Part shown: positions 8,305-19,312 of the stretch, in pieces
Position numbering within the stretch: position 1 is the stretch's first letter
Layout: the number at the start of each line of letters is the position of its first letter
Assembly: GCA_903925975.1 (NCBI GenBank)
Contig: CAIYHG010000118.1
Location: 1 to 51,132, forward strand
DNA length: 51,132 bases
Direction of reading: 5' to 3'
Source of the DNA: an uncultured Acidobacteriia bacterium
GTDB taxonomy: Bacteria; Acidobacteriota; Terriglobia; Bryobacterales; Bryobacteraceae
Notes under the pieces: generated by a model
Database searches by the model: none
Told to the model about the DNA's origin: nothing
What the model saw: only the letters and a program-made list of their open reading frames with translations
Made by a program: the position numbers and the translations under genes

Positions 8305-9318
8305 ATGCGGCGCTTCCTGGCGGTATTCGGGCTTGCGGTAGTGTTGTACGCCGCCGGTCCGGAGCCGGTCGTCGTGGATACCGATTCCGGCCTTTTCGGG
8401 GACGACGGCGCCGCACTGGCGATGCTGATGCGGAGCCCGCAGCGGGTCGCGGTTCCCGGAGTGATCATTACGCCCGGTAACGTCTGGCCCGGGCAGGGGG
8501 CGAAGTACACCTCCGCCATCTTGAAACTGCTTGGCCGGCCCGGCGTTCGCGTGTACACGGGCGCGGCGGGGCCGCTTATCCACACTGCCGCGATGGCGCG
8601 CGAGGCCGGCGGGCGATGGGCCGCTGCCGCATACATGGGCGCGTTCGCGGAAGAAGCGCCCGGCGCCGCGGCGGCCTCCCGGAACGGCGGCGCGGTGGAG
8701 TTTCTCATTCGCGAAATCGAACGCCAGCCCGGCGGCGTAACGATTCTGGCCATCGCTCCGATGACCAATCTGGCGCTGGCGCTGCGCCTGCGGCCCGATC
8801 TAGAAACCCGCATTAAACGTGTTGTCTTCATGGGAGGCGCATTGGCGACGCCCGGCAACGCTACGCCCGCGGCCGAGTTCAATTTCTGGTTCGATCCCGA
8901 AGCTGCGCGTATCGTACTGCGGTCGCGCATTCCCGAGAAAGTGATGTTCGCGCTGGATATCTGCAACACAGCGCCGATTCGTAAGGCAGAGTTCGACCGA
9001 GTTGCAGCCGCCGGGACGCCGCTTACGGACCTGTTCCGGGAAGATTTGGGGAACCGTTTCCCCGGATTCCTGAAAGACCCGGCCGCCGTTGGATACCTGT
9101 GGGATTCCCTGGCAGCTGCATACGTGCTCGATCCGGGTTTTGTCACTCGTTCGGAAACCCGTTACCTGGACGTGCAGACGGATTGGGGGCGCGAATACGG
9201 CGCCGTGATCCCTTTGGACCGCACACTGGCGCCTGATGCAACGCCTGTGCGGGTGATGCAGACCCTGGACTTTGCGCGGGTCTTTGAACTGTACCGCGGT
9301 TTGCTGACAGCCCGTTAG
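8305..9318 (+). CDS. Exported nucleoside hydrolase (IUNH family)
   Basis: A 337-residue protein with a short signal peptide (MRRFLAVFGLAVVLYAA). The calcium- and ribose-binding signature appears as VVVDTDSGLFGDDGAALAML, a slightly extended form of the family DTDxGxDD motif. Other family blocks are ILAIAPMTNLALAL, VVFMGGAL, AEFNFWFDPEAA and, near the C-terminus, LWDSLAAAYVLDP with the conserved aspartate. The enzymes hydrolyse N-ribosyl bonds of nucleosides, and the signal peptide suggests periplasmic salvage. It is transcribed away from the broken ligase gene, 60 bp apart. Confidence 0.88.
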   Translation: MRRFLAVFGLAVVLYAAGPEPVVVDTDSGLFGDDGAALAMLMRSPQRVAVPGVIITPGNVWPGQGAKYTSAILKLLGRPGVRVYTGAAGPLIHTAAMAREAGGRWAAAAYMGAFAEEAPGAAAASRNGGAVEFLIREIERQPGGVTILAIAPMTNLALALRLRPDLETRIKRVVFMGGALATPGNATPAAEFNFWFDPEAARIVLRSRIPEKVMFALDICNTAPIRKAEFDRVAAAGTPLTDLFREDLGNRFPGFLKDPAAVGYLWDSLAAAYVLDPGFVTRSETRYLDVQTDWGREYGAVIPLDRTLAPDATPVRVMQTLDFARVFELYRGLLTAR

Positions 9319-9390
9319 TAGTGGCTGGTGGCAGATACATCGCGGTGGGCGGATACGGGCGAAGACAGGTACGAGGTCATGAGACAGACT

Positions 9391-9420
9391 GCAGGGGCGT
9401 GCGGAGAGTCACGCCCCTGC
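9391..9420 (+). terminator. Hairpin downstream of the nucleoside hydrolase
   Basis: A perfect 11-bp stem (9391-9401 with 9410-9420) with an eight-base loop. No T run follows, so termination would be weak or dependent on other factors. The rest of the 9319-9609 interval holds no gene I can support. Confidence 0.5.
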
Positions 9421-9609
9421 GTCCGAGGCAATCGCGGGTTACCGCTGGGGCTCTCGCAAGAGAGGCTTCGGCAATCTCTCCGATACTGTCTGCCGCGCGA
9501 TTTGATCTTGCATCAATTCGCAACGTTTTTCAGTACTAACCTTACTAAGCAAGGGTTTGTTACCCACATATATCCCGCCTGAGCGACGCCTCGACCGCTT
9601 ACTGGCTTT

Positions 9610-10272
9610 CTACCGCTTCGTTTCGGCGTTGTGCCTCACGTCCACTGCCTGAACCAGGAACAAAACGTCTTCGGCGATGTTAGTGGCGTGGTCGGCGATG
9701 CGTTCGAGGTTGCGCGCCACGAAGATGAGGTCGAGCGCTGGCGAAATTACCGCGGGGTCCTGGTGCATGAACTGCACCAGTTCTACATATATGCGGTCGC
9801 GGAGATTATCCACGGCATCGTCCGAGAGCAGGACGCCGCGCGCCAGTTCGCCGTCGCGCCGGACAAACGCATCCAGGCTGGTCCTCACCATGGAATCGAC
9901 CAGCCTGCCCATGTGCGGAATGTCGATCAGCGGTTTGACGGGCGGGTGGGCCATCAGTGACATGGCCCGCTCCACGATGTTGACGGCCAGGTCGCCCATG
10001 CGCTCCAGGTCGTTGTTGATCTTGATGGCGGCGGTCAGGAAGCGCAAGTCCCTGGCCATGGGCTGGTGCAAGGCCAGCAGCCGGATGGCGAAGTCGTCGA
10101 TTTCAATCTCCAGCTGATTGATGCGGGCTTCCCCGCGCAGCACTTCCTGCGCGTCCCGCTCGTCGCGGTTCGCGAGGGCGCTGACGGCGCGGCGAATGGC
10201 GGATTCCACCATGCCGCCCATCTCAAGCAGGCGGCGCTGCAAATCCTGAAGTTCTTCGTCAAAATGGCGCAA
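9610..10272 (-). CDS. phoU: Phosphate transport/signalling regulator PhoU
   Basis: A 220-residue, all-helical protein with the two tandem PhoU repeats. The N-terminal MRHFDEELQDLQRRLLEMGG matches the usual family start. Acidic metal-binding positions are seen in INNDLERMGDLAVNI and in ARNLERIADHATNIAED. PhoU links the Pst transporter to the PhoR kinase and keeps the Pho response off when phosphate is plentiful. The start is a TTG at 10272, supported by AGGAG eight bases upstream and by the family N-terminus. That ribosome binding site overlaps the pstB stop codon, which suggests coupling. Confidence 0.95.
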   Translation of the reverse strand: MRHFDEELQDLQRRLLEMGGMVESAIRRAVSALANRDERDAQEVLRGEARINQLEIEIDDFAIRLLALHQPMARDLRFLTAAIKINNDLERMGDLAVNIVERAMSLMAHPPVKPLIDIPHMGRLVDSMVRTSLDAFVRRDGELARGVLLSDDAVDNLRDRIYVELVQFMHQDPAVISPALDLIFVARNLERIADHATNIAEDVLFLVQAVDVRHNAETKR

Positions 10273-10283
10273 TATCTATGCTC

Positions 10284-11093
10284 CTAGCCAAACCGCCCGG
10301 TAATGTAGTCCTCAGTTTCCTTCTTCTCCGGCGCTTTGAAGAGGGCTTCGGTGCGGCCGAACTCCACCAGCCGGCCTAGCAGGAAGAATCCAGTATATTC
10401 CGCCACTCGCGCCGCCTGCTGCATGTTGTGGGTCACGATGACCACGGTGCATTGCGGCCTCAGCGTGAATAGCAGTTCTTCGATTTTGGCCGTGGCGATG
10501 GGGTCGAGCGCCGAGCACGGCTCGTCCAGCAGCAGGACCTCGGGGTCCACCGCGAGCGCGCGGGCGATGCACAGCCGCTGCTGCTGGCCGCCGGAGAGAG
10601 CATACGCCGAGTTGTGCAGTTGGTCTTTCACTTCGTCCCAGATCGCCGCGCGGCGCAGGCTGCGCTCGACGGTGTCTTGCAGCGCGGCTTTGCCGGTGTT
10701 CCCGCTAAGACGCGGTCCGAAGGCCACATTGTCGAAGATGGACTTGGGGAAGGGGTTGGACCGCTGAAAGACCATTCCCACCCGGCGGCGGAGGGCGGTC
10801 ACGTCCATTTGGAGCAGGTCCTCGCCATCCAGCCGGATATTGCCTTCCGCGCGGGACTTGGGGACCGTTTCGTACATCCGGTTCAGAGTTCGGAGGAAAG
10901 TCGATTTCCCGCAGCCCGAAGGCCCGATCAGCGCCGTTACCTGCTTCTCCGGCACACGGAGGCTGACATCGTGAAGCACCTGCGTAGGCCCGTAGTAGAA
11001 GTTAAGCCGCTCGACTTCGATCTTCGGAACGAAGGGGGCGGTTCGTTTGCGGTTGATGTCCGCCGGGACTTCGATCTCTAAACGGTCGTTCAT
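10284..11093 (-). CDS. pstB: Phosphate ABC transporter ATP-binding protein PstB
   Basis: A 269-residue ABC ATPase that powers phosphate import. Visible motifs are Walker [11 protein letters not shown]-loop in [12 protein letters not shown], signature LSGGQQQR, Walker [14 protein letters not shown] and the switch histidine in [10 protein letters not shown]. The ATG at 11093 is preferred because GAGG stands six bases upstream and the length is close to the E. coli protein (257). An in-frame ATG at 11120 overlaps the pstA stop as ATGA and would add nine residues. The gene lies between pstA and phoU in the expected order. Confidence 0.95.
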   Translation of the reverse strand: MNDRLEIEVPADINRKRTAPFVPKIEVERLNFYYGPTQVLHDVSLRVPEKQVTALIGPSGCGKSTFLRTLNRMYETVPKSRAEGNIRLDGEDLLQMDVTALRRRVGMVFQRSNPFPKSIFDNVAFGPRLSGNTGKAALQDTVERSLRRAAIWDEVKDQLHNSAYALSGGQQQRLCIARALAVDPEVLLLDEPCSALDPIATAKIEELLFTLRPQCTVVIVTHNMQQAARVAEYTGFFLLGRLVEFGRTEALFKAPEKKETEDYITGRFG

Positions 11094-11116
11094 GGGAATC
11101 CTCGGCTGAGTCGCGG

Positions 11117-11953
11117 TCATGTACGGGGCGCACTCCCGGGTGACAGGATCGCGCGGACGGCAACGTTGGCTACCAGCATAAGCGTCAGCAGGACCAGGCC
11201 GGCCGCCCATGCCTGCCGATGCAGGTCCTCATAGGGTGAAATGGCGTAGGTGAACACCATTACCGGGAGGGACGAGGTCGGCTGATCCAGGCCCCGGCTC
11301 CAATAGCTGTTATTGAAACTGGTGAAGAGCAGCGGCGCCGTTTCTCCGGCGACCCGCGCAATTGCCAGGATGGTGCCGGTGATGATGCCTCGCATCGCGG
11401 CCGGGATTACCACCGTAAGCACGGTTCGCCACTTGGGCGCGCCCAGCGCCAGGGCGCCCTCGCGCAGAGTGTTGGGGACATCGCGGAGAAACTGCTCGGT
11501 GGCGCGGAGCGTGATGGGGATCACCAGTACGCTCAGGGATGCCGCGCCGGCAAGAGCCGAAAAGCGCCGCATGGGCACCACAAGGACGGCATAAGCGAAG
11601 ATTCCGACGACAATCGAAGGCACGCCGTTCAGCAAATCCGCCGCGTAGCGGATCGCCGCTGCCGCCGTCTTGCCGCCGAACTCCGATACGTATACGCCCG
11701 CCATGAAGCCGACGGGAACCCCGATCAGGCACGTTAGCGCGAGCAATTCCCCCGTGCCCACAATCGCGTTTGCCATGCCGCCGCCGGTTTCGCCGGTGGG
11801 GCGGGGAAGGTGGGTCAGGAAGCTCCAGCTCAGAGACTTTCCGCCATGGTAGATCAGGTAGCCCAGGATGAAGAACAGCACCGAAACCGCCAGCAGGGCG
11901 CACAAACCCGTGAGGGCGAACATTGCGGCATTCACGATCTTGCGCCTGATCAT
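11117..11953 (-). CDS. pstA: Phosphate ABC transporter permease PstA
   Basis: A 278-residue inner membrane permease with about six membrane segments, starting with [25 protein letters not shown] hydrophobic sequence. The ABC permease coupling (EAA) loop is seen as [20 protein letters not shown]. It forms the transmembrane channel with PstC. The start ATG overlaps the pstC stop by four bases (ATGA), which indicates translational coupling. Length is typical. Confidence 0.95.
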   Translation of the reverse strand: MIRRKIVNAAMFALTGLCALLAVSVLFFILGYLIYHGGKSLSWSFLTHLPRPTGETGGGMANAIVGTGELLALTCLIGVPVGFMAGVYVSEFGGKTAAAAIRYAADLLNGVPSIVVGIFAYAVLVVPMRRFSALAGAASLSVLVIPITLRATEQFLRDVPNTLREGALALGAPKWRTVLTVVIPAAMRGIITGTILAIARVAGETAPLLFTSFNNSYWSRGLDQPTSSLPVMVFTYAISPYEDLHRQAWAAGLVLLTLMLVANVAVRAILSPGSAPRT

Positions 11954-12936
11954 TGCTGCGTTCCCTTGCGCGCCGTGGCCAGCACCATCAGCCTTGCCGC
12001 GGCATTAATCGCCATGGTGAGCAGGAATAGAACCAAACCCAATTCAATTAAGGCGCTTAGGTGCAGGTCGCTGGTGGCTTCGGAGAATTCGTTCGCGATG
12101 GCGGCTGCGATGGTGTATCCGGGAGCGAACAGCGAGGCCGAGATTTTGGGGTTGTTGCCAATCACCATGGTCACCGCCATGGTTTCCCCCAGCGCGCGCG
12201 CCAGGGCGAGGAATACGGAACCAACGATGCCCAGCCGGGCGAACGGGGTGACCGCGCGCCAAGTGGCCTCCCAGCGGGTAGCGCCGAGGGCGAGCGCGGC
12301 CTCGCGCTGGTCCCTGGGCACCGCCAGCAGGGCTTCCCGCGATACCGAGATGATGTAGGGCAGAACCATAATCGCGAGAATCACGCCGGCCGTCAGTACG
12401 CCCACGCCGTAATTCGGGCCCTGGAAGATGGGCAGGTAGCCGAAGGCCGATGCCAGCGCCGGCTGCGCCACGTTCCGCATGAAGGGAACCAAGGCGAAGA
12501 TACCGATCAACCCGTAGATCACGCTGGGAACCGCCGCGAGCAGTTCGATGAGGAAGGTCAGAGCGTTCGAGATGCGCGGAGGAGCCATCTCCGAAAGAAA
12601 GATAGCCGCGCTAAGGCCGACAGGGACCGCCAGGAGCAACGTCAGTGCGGAGGTCACAACAGTTCCCCAAAGGAAGGGTAAAGCGCCGAACTCGCCTGCC
12701 ACGGGATCCCACGTGCGCCCAGTAAGGAACGACAATCCGAACCGGTGCAGGGTTGGGCCCGAACTGCGGTACAGTTCGAACACCAGTAGGACAAGAATCG
12801 CCATGATCGTGGCGGCGAAGGCGAAGGTTGCCAGATAGGCGATCTCGTCTCCCGTTCGGAGCCGCGCGCGGAGCCCGATAAGGCCGCGCGTCCCCGGAAG
12901 AAACCTTTCGGGGACGCGCCTGAGGACCTGCCGCAT
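11950..12936 (-). CDS. pstC: Phosphate ABC transporter permease PstC
   Basis: A 328-residue inner membrane permease, the partner of PstA. It has about six membrane segments, an extended periplasmic loop after the first, and the coupling loop EAALALGATRWEATWRAVTP. The ATG at 12936 sits just after the pstS stop; a TTG at 12954 would overlap pstS and is less likely. Gene order pstS-pstC-pstA-pstB-phoU is the standard one. Confidence 0.94.
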   Translation of the reverse strand: MRQVLRRVPERFLPGTRGLIGLRARLRTGDEIAYLATFAFAATIMAILVLLVFELYRSSGPTLHRFGLSFLTGRTWDPVAGEFGALPFLWGTVVTSALTLLLAVPVGLSAAIFLSEMAPPRISNALTFLIELLAAVPSVIYGLIGIFALVPFMRNVAQPALASAFGYLPIFQGPNYGVGVLTAGVILAIMVLPYIISVSREALLAVPRDQREAALALGATRWEATWRAVTPFARLGIVGSVFLALARALGETMAVTMVIGNNPKISASLFAPGYTIAAAIANEFSEATSDLHLSALIELGLVLFLLTMAINAAARLMVLATARKGTQQ

Positions 12937-12937
12937 G

Positions 12938-13978
12938 TTATTGGATTCGGGCAATGGCCTGCTTCTCTTGCGCTACCACCGAATCAGGCAGGGGAGCGTA
13001 AGAAAGCGCCTGGGTCATCTGTTGGCCCGGACCGAGCATCCATTCCAGGAACCCGGTGATTGCCTGCCGCTTGGCGGCATCGGGAATGTTCTGCGGAACC
13101 AGCAGCCAGGTGAAGCTGGATATGGGCCACGCACCCGCGCCCGGCGCATTGGTGATCGATACCCGGAAGTCGGCGGGTATCGAAGCGGCCGCCGAGGCAG
13201 CCGCGGCGGTGACGCTATCGAGACCGGCCTTGACGAAAGCGCCGGATGCGTTCCGGACGCGTCCGTAATTCATGTTGTTCTGGATGGCGTAGACCAACTC
13301 GACGTAGCCGATGGAATTCGGCGTCTGCTTCACCAGACCGGCCACGCCGTCATTGCCCTTACCACCCAGGCCCACGGGCCAGTTGATGGAGTTGCCGGCG
13401 CCGGCCTTGCTCTTCCAGGCGGGGCTGACCTTGGAGAGATAATCCGTCCAGACGAAAGTGGTCCCGCTGCCGTCGGAGCGGTGCACTACGACGATCTCGC
13501 TCGCGGGAAGTTTCACGCCGGGGTTGGCTTTGGCGATTTCCGGGGCGTTCCATTTCTTGATGGTTCCCAGCATGATGCCGGCGAGAGCTTCGGGCGTGAA
13601 GCTCAGTTCCTGGGAGACATCGGGGATGTTGTAGGTGGGCACGACCGCGCCGAGAACTGTCGGGAAGTGCAGCACTTTCGCATGCGCGCCCGAGAGTTGC
13701 TCATCGGTCATGGGCTGGTCCGAAGCTCCGAAATCCACCGTGCCGGCAAGCAACTGGCGGATCCCGCCGCCCGACCCGATGGGTTGGTAATTGAACTGAA
13801 TGCCCGTGTGCGACTTGTGGTACTCGTCGAACCACTTGGAATAGATAGGCGCGGGGAACGTCGCCCCAGCTCCATTCAACGCAACAACTTGCGATTCTGT
13901 TTTGCCTCCACCCGATCCGGCACAACCGGACAGAAGGGCTACGCCCGTCACCAACACGCACGCTAGGATTGTTCGCAT
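12938..13978 (-). CDS. pstS: Phosphate-binding lipoprotein PstS
   Basis: A 346-residue periplasmic phosphate-binding protein. The ATG at 13978 opens a lipoprotein signal ending in the lipobox LLSGC, so it is probably membrane-anchored. Phosphate-binding segments are LNGAGATFPAPIYSKW, GSGGGIRQLLAGTVDFGASD and RSDGSGTTFVWTDYL. The gene is preceded by a four-unit Pho-box-like array only 31 bp upstream, so expression is likely induced by phosphate limitation. It leads the pst-phoU operon. Confidence 0.95.
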   Translation of the reverse strand: MRTILACVLVTGVALLSGCAGSGGGKTESQVVALNGAGATFPAPIYSKWFDEYHKSHTGIQFNYQPIGSGGGIRQLLAGTVDFGASDQPMTDEQLSGAHAKVLHFPTVLGAVVPTYNIPDVSQELSFTPEALAGIMLGTIKKWNAPEIAKANPGVKLPASEIVVVHRSDGSGTTFVWTDYLSKVSPAWKSKAGAGNSINWPVGLGGKGNDGVAGLVKQTPNSIGYVELVYAIQNNMNYGRVRNASGAFVKAGLDSVTAAAASAAASIPADFRVSITNAPGAGAWPISSFTWLLVPQNIPDAAKRQAITGFLEWMLGPGQQMTQALSYAPLPDSVVAQEKQAIARIQ

Positions 13979-14008
13979 ATTCGTCAACCCTAATTCTCTG
14001 GTGAGCAT

Positions 14009-14052
14009 GTTACGAAACTGTTAAGACGGCGTGAAATGTCCGTGAACGGCTT
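14009..14052 (-). promoter_or_regulatory. Pho-box-like array upstream of pstS (four 11-bp repeats)
   Basis: On the minus strand, the pentamers TTCAC, TTCAC, TTAAC and GTAAC recur with exact 11-bp spacing (plus-strand starts 14042, 14031, 14020, 14009). PhoB binds pairs of 11-bp direct repeats, usually in place of a -35 element. The array lies between the phoR stop and pstS, giving the pst operon its own regulated promoter. Assignment to PhoB is an inference from phasing, sequence and neighbours. Confidence 0.8.
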
Positions 14053-14070
14053 GGCCTTCTCTGGGCGTCT

Positions 14071-15831
14071 TCAACCCGCGGCGGGCATTGTGACGGTGAA
14101 AACTGAACCGGTTCCCAGTTCGCTTTCGACGGATACGGAGCCACCCATGCGCTCCACCACATGCTTGACGATCGAAAGGCCGAGGCCAGTGCCCCCCGCT
14201 TCGCGCGAACGGCCTTTATCCACACGGTAGAAGCGCTCGAAGACCCGGGACCGATCCTCGTATGGGATACCGATGCCCGTATCGGCCACGGTGATCTTGA
14301 CCCTGCCGCCGGAATCGAGCGCCGCTTCGACCCGCACCTCGCCGCCGGGGCGGTTGAATTTCACGGCGTTATCCAGCAGGTTGATGAATACCTGCTCGAT
14401 CCGGACGGGGCGCCCCAGGACGCACGCATCATCGAGGGAGCCCAGGAGCAAAGCCACGCCGCGGCGCCGGGCTTCAGCCGCCACGGTACGGGCCGCCTGC
14501 TCCAATGTTTCGCGAATGGAGACAGATTGGACGGCCGCATCCTCGCGGCCGGATTCCAGTTCCGAAAGGGTCAGCAGGTCAGACGCTATGTGGCCGAGGC
14601 GAATGGAGTGAGTCAGAATGATCTCGACAAACCGCCGGTTGTTTTCCGGGTCCTCCAGGGCGCCTTCGAGCAGCGTCTCGGCGTACCCGCGGATGGCCGT
14701 GAGGGGGGTGCGGAGTTCGTGCGAGACGTTAGCGACGAAATCCTTGCGAATACGTTCCAGGCGTTCGAGCTCAGTGACGTCGTGCAGCACAACCAGCGCG
14801 GCGCGGCGGGAGCCCGCGCGCATCAGCAAAGCCGCGTGGACTTCGTAGGCGCGCCCGCCCGCGTCTGCCAACTGCATGCGCTCTATGGCGGTCTGCCCCG
14901 TGACCAGCGTGCGGCTCAAGAGATCAAGGAACGCGGGGTCGCGAACGAGTTCGAGTAGCGGCAGGCGCTCCTGCACGGCCCCCCGGGCATTCACCGCGTG
15001 CGCGAACGCCGGATTGCAGAAGAGAACGCGCATCTCGCTATCCACTGCCAGCACGCCCTCCACCATGCTCTCAAGGATGGCTTCGCGGCGGTTCGATTCG
15101 AGGCTGAGCCGCTCCACGAAATCGCGCATGCGCTCGGCCATCTGATTCAGCGAGGCGGCCAGCTCCCCGAGTTCGTCGTCCGCGTCGCGGGACAGCTCCC
15201 CGGAGAAGCCTTCCTGCACGATCACGCCGGCGAAATGCTGCAACTTCCTCACCCTGGCGGTAAAGGTTGTCGAAAACCAGTAGGCCATCGCCAGCGCGAG
15301 TGCGGCGGCGCCGAGCGAAATCCATAAAATGCGCCGACGCACGGCGGCTACTGCATCGTCGAGCGTCCGCAACGGGGCGGCCAGGCGCAGGACGTAGCCC
15401 GGCCGTCCTTCGTAAGTCAAAGGCACAGCCACATAGAACAGGTCGCGGTCGAGCGTGGCGCTGCGGCGCGTTGCGCTGCCGGTCTGGCCTTTCAATGCGC
15501 TCTGGACTTCGGGCCGGCTCCGGTGGTTTTCCATGGTTTCGGGGTCGTGCTCGGAATCCGCCAGCACCATACCGTTGGAACCGATCACGGTGATGCGCGC
15601 GTGCGCGAGGCCTTCCGCGTTCTTGGCCCAGTTCTCAAGCACGCCGCGCGGTACCGCTCCGGCTTCGCCCGTCAGCACGGCTGCTACTCCGGCGAGTTCG
15701 CGTTGGAGCGCCTCGGACTCCTGCCGGCCGGCGTAACGCGTAAAGAAGAAGTCGACAGTCGCCAGAGTCAGCGCGATCAAAGCGAGCGCGCTGAGGAACA
15801 GCTTGCGAAATACCGGGCTGCGAAATGCCAT
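14071..15831 (-). CDS. phoR: Phosphate-regulon-type sensor histidine kinase PhoR
   Basis: A 586-residue membrane kinase. It has a first membrane segment at about 11-30, an extracytoplasmic domain at 31-165, a second membrane segment at about 168-188, HAMP to about 240, and PAS at about 248-355. The kinase core has H371 in VSHELRTPLTAIRGYAE, an N box with LLDNAVKFNRPGG, DTGIGIPYEDRSRVFERFYR and GGTGLGLSIVKHVVERMGG. This is the PhoR architecture, and the gene stands directly upstream of pst-phoU on the same strand. The usual partner phoB is not next to it or elsewhere in the window. The upstream intergenic region carries a Pho-box-like array that could also serve this gene. Confidence 0.85.
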   Translation of the reverse strand: MAFRSPVFRKLFLSALALIALTLATVDFFFTRYAGRQESEALQRELAGVAAVLTGEAGAVPRGVLENWAKNAEGLAHARITVIGSNGMVLADSEHDPETMENHRSRPEVQSALKGQTGSATRRSATLDRDLFYVAVPLTYEGRPGYVLRLAAPLRTLDDAVAAVRRRILWISLGAAALALAMAYWFSTTFTARVRKLQHFAGVIVQEGFSGELSRDADDELGELAASLNQMAERMRDFVERLSLESNRREAILESMVEGVLAVDSEMRVLFCNPAFAHAVNARGAVQERLPLLELVRDPAFLDLLSRTLVTGQTAIERMQLADAGGRAYEVHAALLMRAGSRRAALVVLHDVTELERLERIRKDFVANVSHELRTPLTAIRGYAETLLEGALEDPENNRRFVEIILTHSIRLGHIASDLLTLSELESGREDAAVQSVSIRETLEQAARTVAAEARRRGVALLLGSLDDACVLGRPVRIEQVFINLLDNAVKFNRPGGEVRVEAALDSGGRVKITVADTGIGIPYEDRSRVFERFYRVDKGRSREAGGTGLGLSIVKHVVERMGGSVSVESELGTGSVFTVTMPAAG

Positions 15832-15901
15832 GGTTCGCCTTACGTGCGGCTGGCTGGTATTTTAGCAATGGCCGGGTTGCCGCGGCCGAAAAGCCTGACT
15901 T

Positions 15902-15934
15902 CTTAACGGGATCTTAACCGAGGCTTAAACGGAA
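15902..15934 (+). promoter_or_regulatory. Pho-box-like array upstream of the porin gene (three 11-bp repeats)
   Basis: CTTAACGGGAT, CTTAACCGAGG and CTTAAACGGAA follow one another with exactly 11 bp between starts (15902, 15913, 15924). The core CTTAA matches the TTAAC core of the array before pstS. It lies 20 bp before the porin ATG, in the divergent phoR/porin region. The porin is therefore probably phosphate-regulated, and phoR may be autoregulated. Confidence 0.82.
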
Positions 15935-15954
15935 GGTCACAATGGCGGCTTAGG

Positions 15955-17562
15955 ATGGCGGACGTGATGCATAGAATCGGATATCTAACGGCGATAGGGG
16001 TTCTCACTATTCTCGGGCTGGCCGGAAGCGCCGTGGCGCAGGGCGGAGCCGTTGGCGCGGATGCGGCCTCGCTCAGGACCGAAATCGAGAAGCAGCGAGC
16101 TCTGATCGAGGCGCAACAGCAACAGTTGGAGCAACTGCGGGCCGCGCTTGCCGGTCAGTCAGCCCGGTTGGAAGAGTTATCTCGTGCGGTGAAACCCGAA
16201 GCCGTGGCGACCGTTCCTGCAGCGGCGATGCCGGCGCCCGCATCCGCCCCGGCGCCATCGCCCCTGCAACTCCACATCGGAACGGCTTCCATCACCCCGG
16301 TCGGCTTCATGGACTTCACCAGCGTGTTTCGGACATCCACCGGAGGCAGCGGCATCGGTACGAACTTCGGCGCCATCCCGTATGCGAACACAACGGCGGG
16401 TAAGCTGACCGAGTCCCGGTTCAGCGGGCAGAACTCACGTGTCGGTTTCCGCGTGGACGCTCAGGCGGGCCAAACCAGCGTGTTGGGCTATCTGGAATCC
16501 GACTTCCTGGGCTTCTCCCCCGGAAACGCGGCAGTGTCGAGCAACAGCAACTCGCTCCGGCTGCGGCTGTATTGGGTGGACCTGAAAAGGAACAAGCTGG
16601 AAATCCTGGCGGGCCAATCGTGGAGCCTGCTCACCCCTAATAGAAAGGGCCTTTCTCCGCTTCCGGGCGACCTCTTCTACGGACAGGCGATTGACGTGAA
16701 CTATCTGGCCGGCCTCACCTGGGGCCGGAACCCACAACTCCGGTTGGTGTACCACCCGCGTGACACGGTTGCCGTGGGGCTTTCGCTCGAAGCCGCGGAA
16801 CAGTATGGCGGCGGATCGGCCGGGGGCAGCGTGGTCACGCTTCCCGCCGCGCTGGCAGCGAGCTACGCGTCACAGTTGAATACCGGAGGCAACACGTTCG
16901 GCGTCCCCAACCTCCATCCGGATGTGATCGGCAAGATCGCGTTTGACCCCAAATGGAAGAGGGCCGCGCACTTTGAGATCGCCGGCCTGCTCAGCGACTT
17001 CCGCTTCTACAACCCCCTCACGGCGCAGCATTACACGGCCACGGGCGGGGGCGCCGCGTTCAATTTCAACGTGGAGGCGGCCAAGAACTTCCGGTTCGTC
17101 GTCAACAGCTATTACAGTGACGGCGGCGGACGCTGGCTGTTCGGGCAGGCGCCGGACCTGATCATTCGGCCGGACGGAAAGCCATCTCTGATTCACGCCG
17201 CCTCGACGGTATCGGGATTGGAATATCAGGCTACGCCCAATACGCTTTGGTACGCGTATTACGGCGGTATCTATATCAAGCGCAATTTCTCGGCTGATCC
17301 GGCTACGGGGCAACTCTCCGGCTATGGATACACGGGCTCTCCGGATAGCCAGAACAGGGCCATTCAGGAAGCGACGTTTGGGGTCACACGGACACTGTGG
17401 AAGAACTCCAACTATGGAGCGCTGTCATTCATGGCGCAGTATGCCTACCTGACGCGCTCTCCTTGGTACGCGGCCGCTGGACACGCTCCGAACGCAGCCG
17501 TGAATATGGTGTTCCTGAATCTGCGCTACGCCCTGCCAGGGGCGCCGCCGCCGGCCAAGTAA
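15955..17562 (+). CDS. Outer membrane porin with N-terminal coiled coil (DcaP-like), likely phosphate-starvation inducible
   Basis: A 535-residue protein with a signal peptide ending near AGSAVAQ. A coiled coil follows at about residues 40-80 (rich in E, Q, L and R heptads), then a Pro/Ala linker and a beta-barrel of about 440 residues that begins HIGTASITPVGFMDF. This layout matches coiled-coil trimeric porins such as DcaP; the phosphate porins OprP/OprO are an alternative. A second in-frame ATG at 15967 also fits the signal peptide. The three-unit Pho-box array just upstream and the divergent phoR suggest a role in taking up phosphate or organophosphates across the outer membrane. The solute preference itself cannot be read. 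Confidence 0.8.
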   Translation: MADVMHRIGYLTAIGVLTILGLAGSAVAQGGAVGADAASLRTEIEKQRALIEAQQQQLEQLRAALAGQSARLEELSRAVKPEAVATVPAAAMPAPASAPAPSPLQLHIGTASITPVGFMDFTSVFRTSTGGSGIGTNFGAIPYANTTAGKLTESRFSGQNSRVGFRVDAQAGQTSVLGYLESDFLGFSPGNAAVSSNSNSLRLRLYWVDLKRNKLEILAGQSWSLLTPNRKGLSPLPGDLFYGQAIDVNYLAGLTWGRNPQLRLVYHPRDTVAVGLSLEAAEQYGGGSAGGSVVTLPAALAASYASQLNTGGNTFGVPNLHPDVIGKIAFDPKWKRAAHFEIAGLLSDFRFYNPLTAQHYTATGGGAAFNFNVEAAKNFRFVVNSYYSDGGGRWLFGQAPDLIIRPDGKPSLIHAASTVSGLEYQATPNTLWYAYYGGIYIKRNFSADPATGQLSGYGYTGSPDSQNRAIQEATFGVTRTLWKNSNYGALSFMAQYAYLTRSPWYAAAGHAPNAAVNMVFLNLRYALPGAPPPAK

Positions 17563-17588
17563 GTAGCCCGCGGCGGCCCCAAAGGCCA

Positions 17589-19312
<1,724 letters not shown>

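Noticed and set aside
9328..9582. Short plus-strand frame after the nucleoside hydrolase
   Set aside because: No domain, no ribosome binding site, and it runs through the hairpin at 9391-9420.
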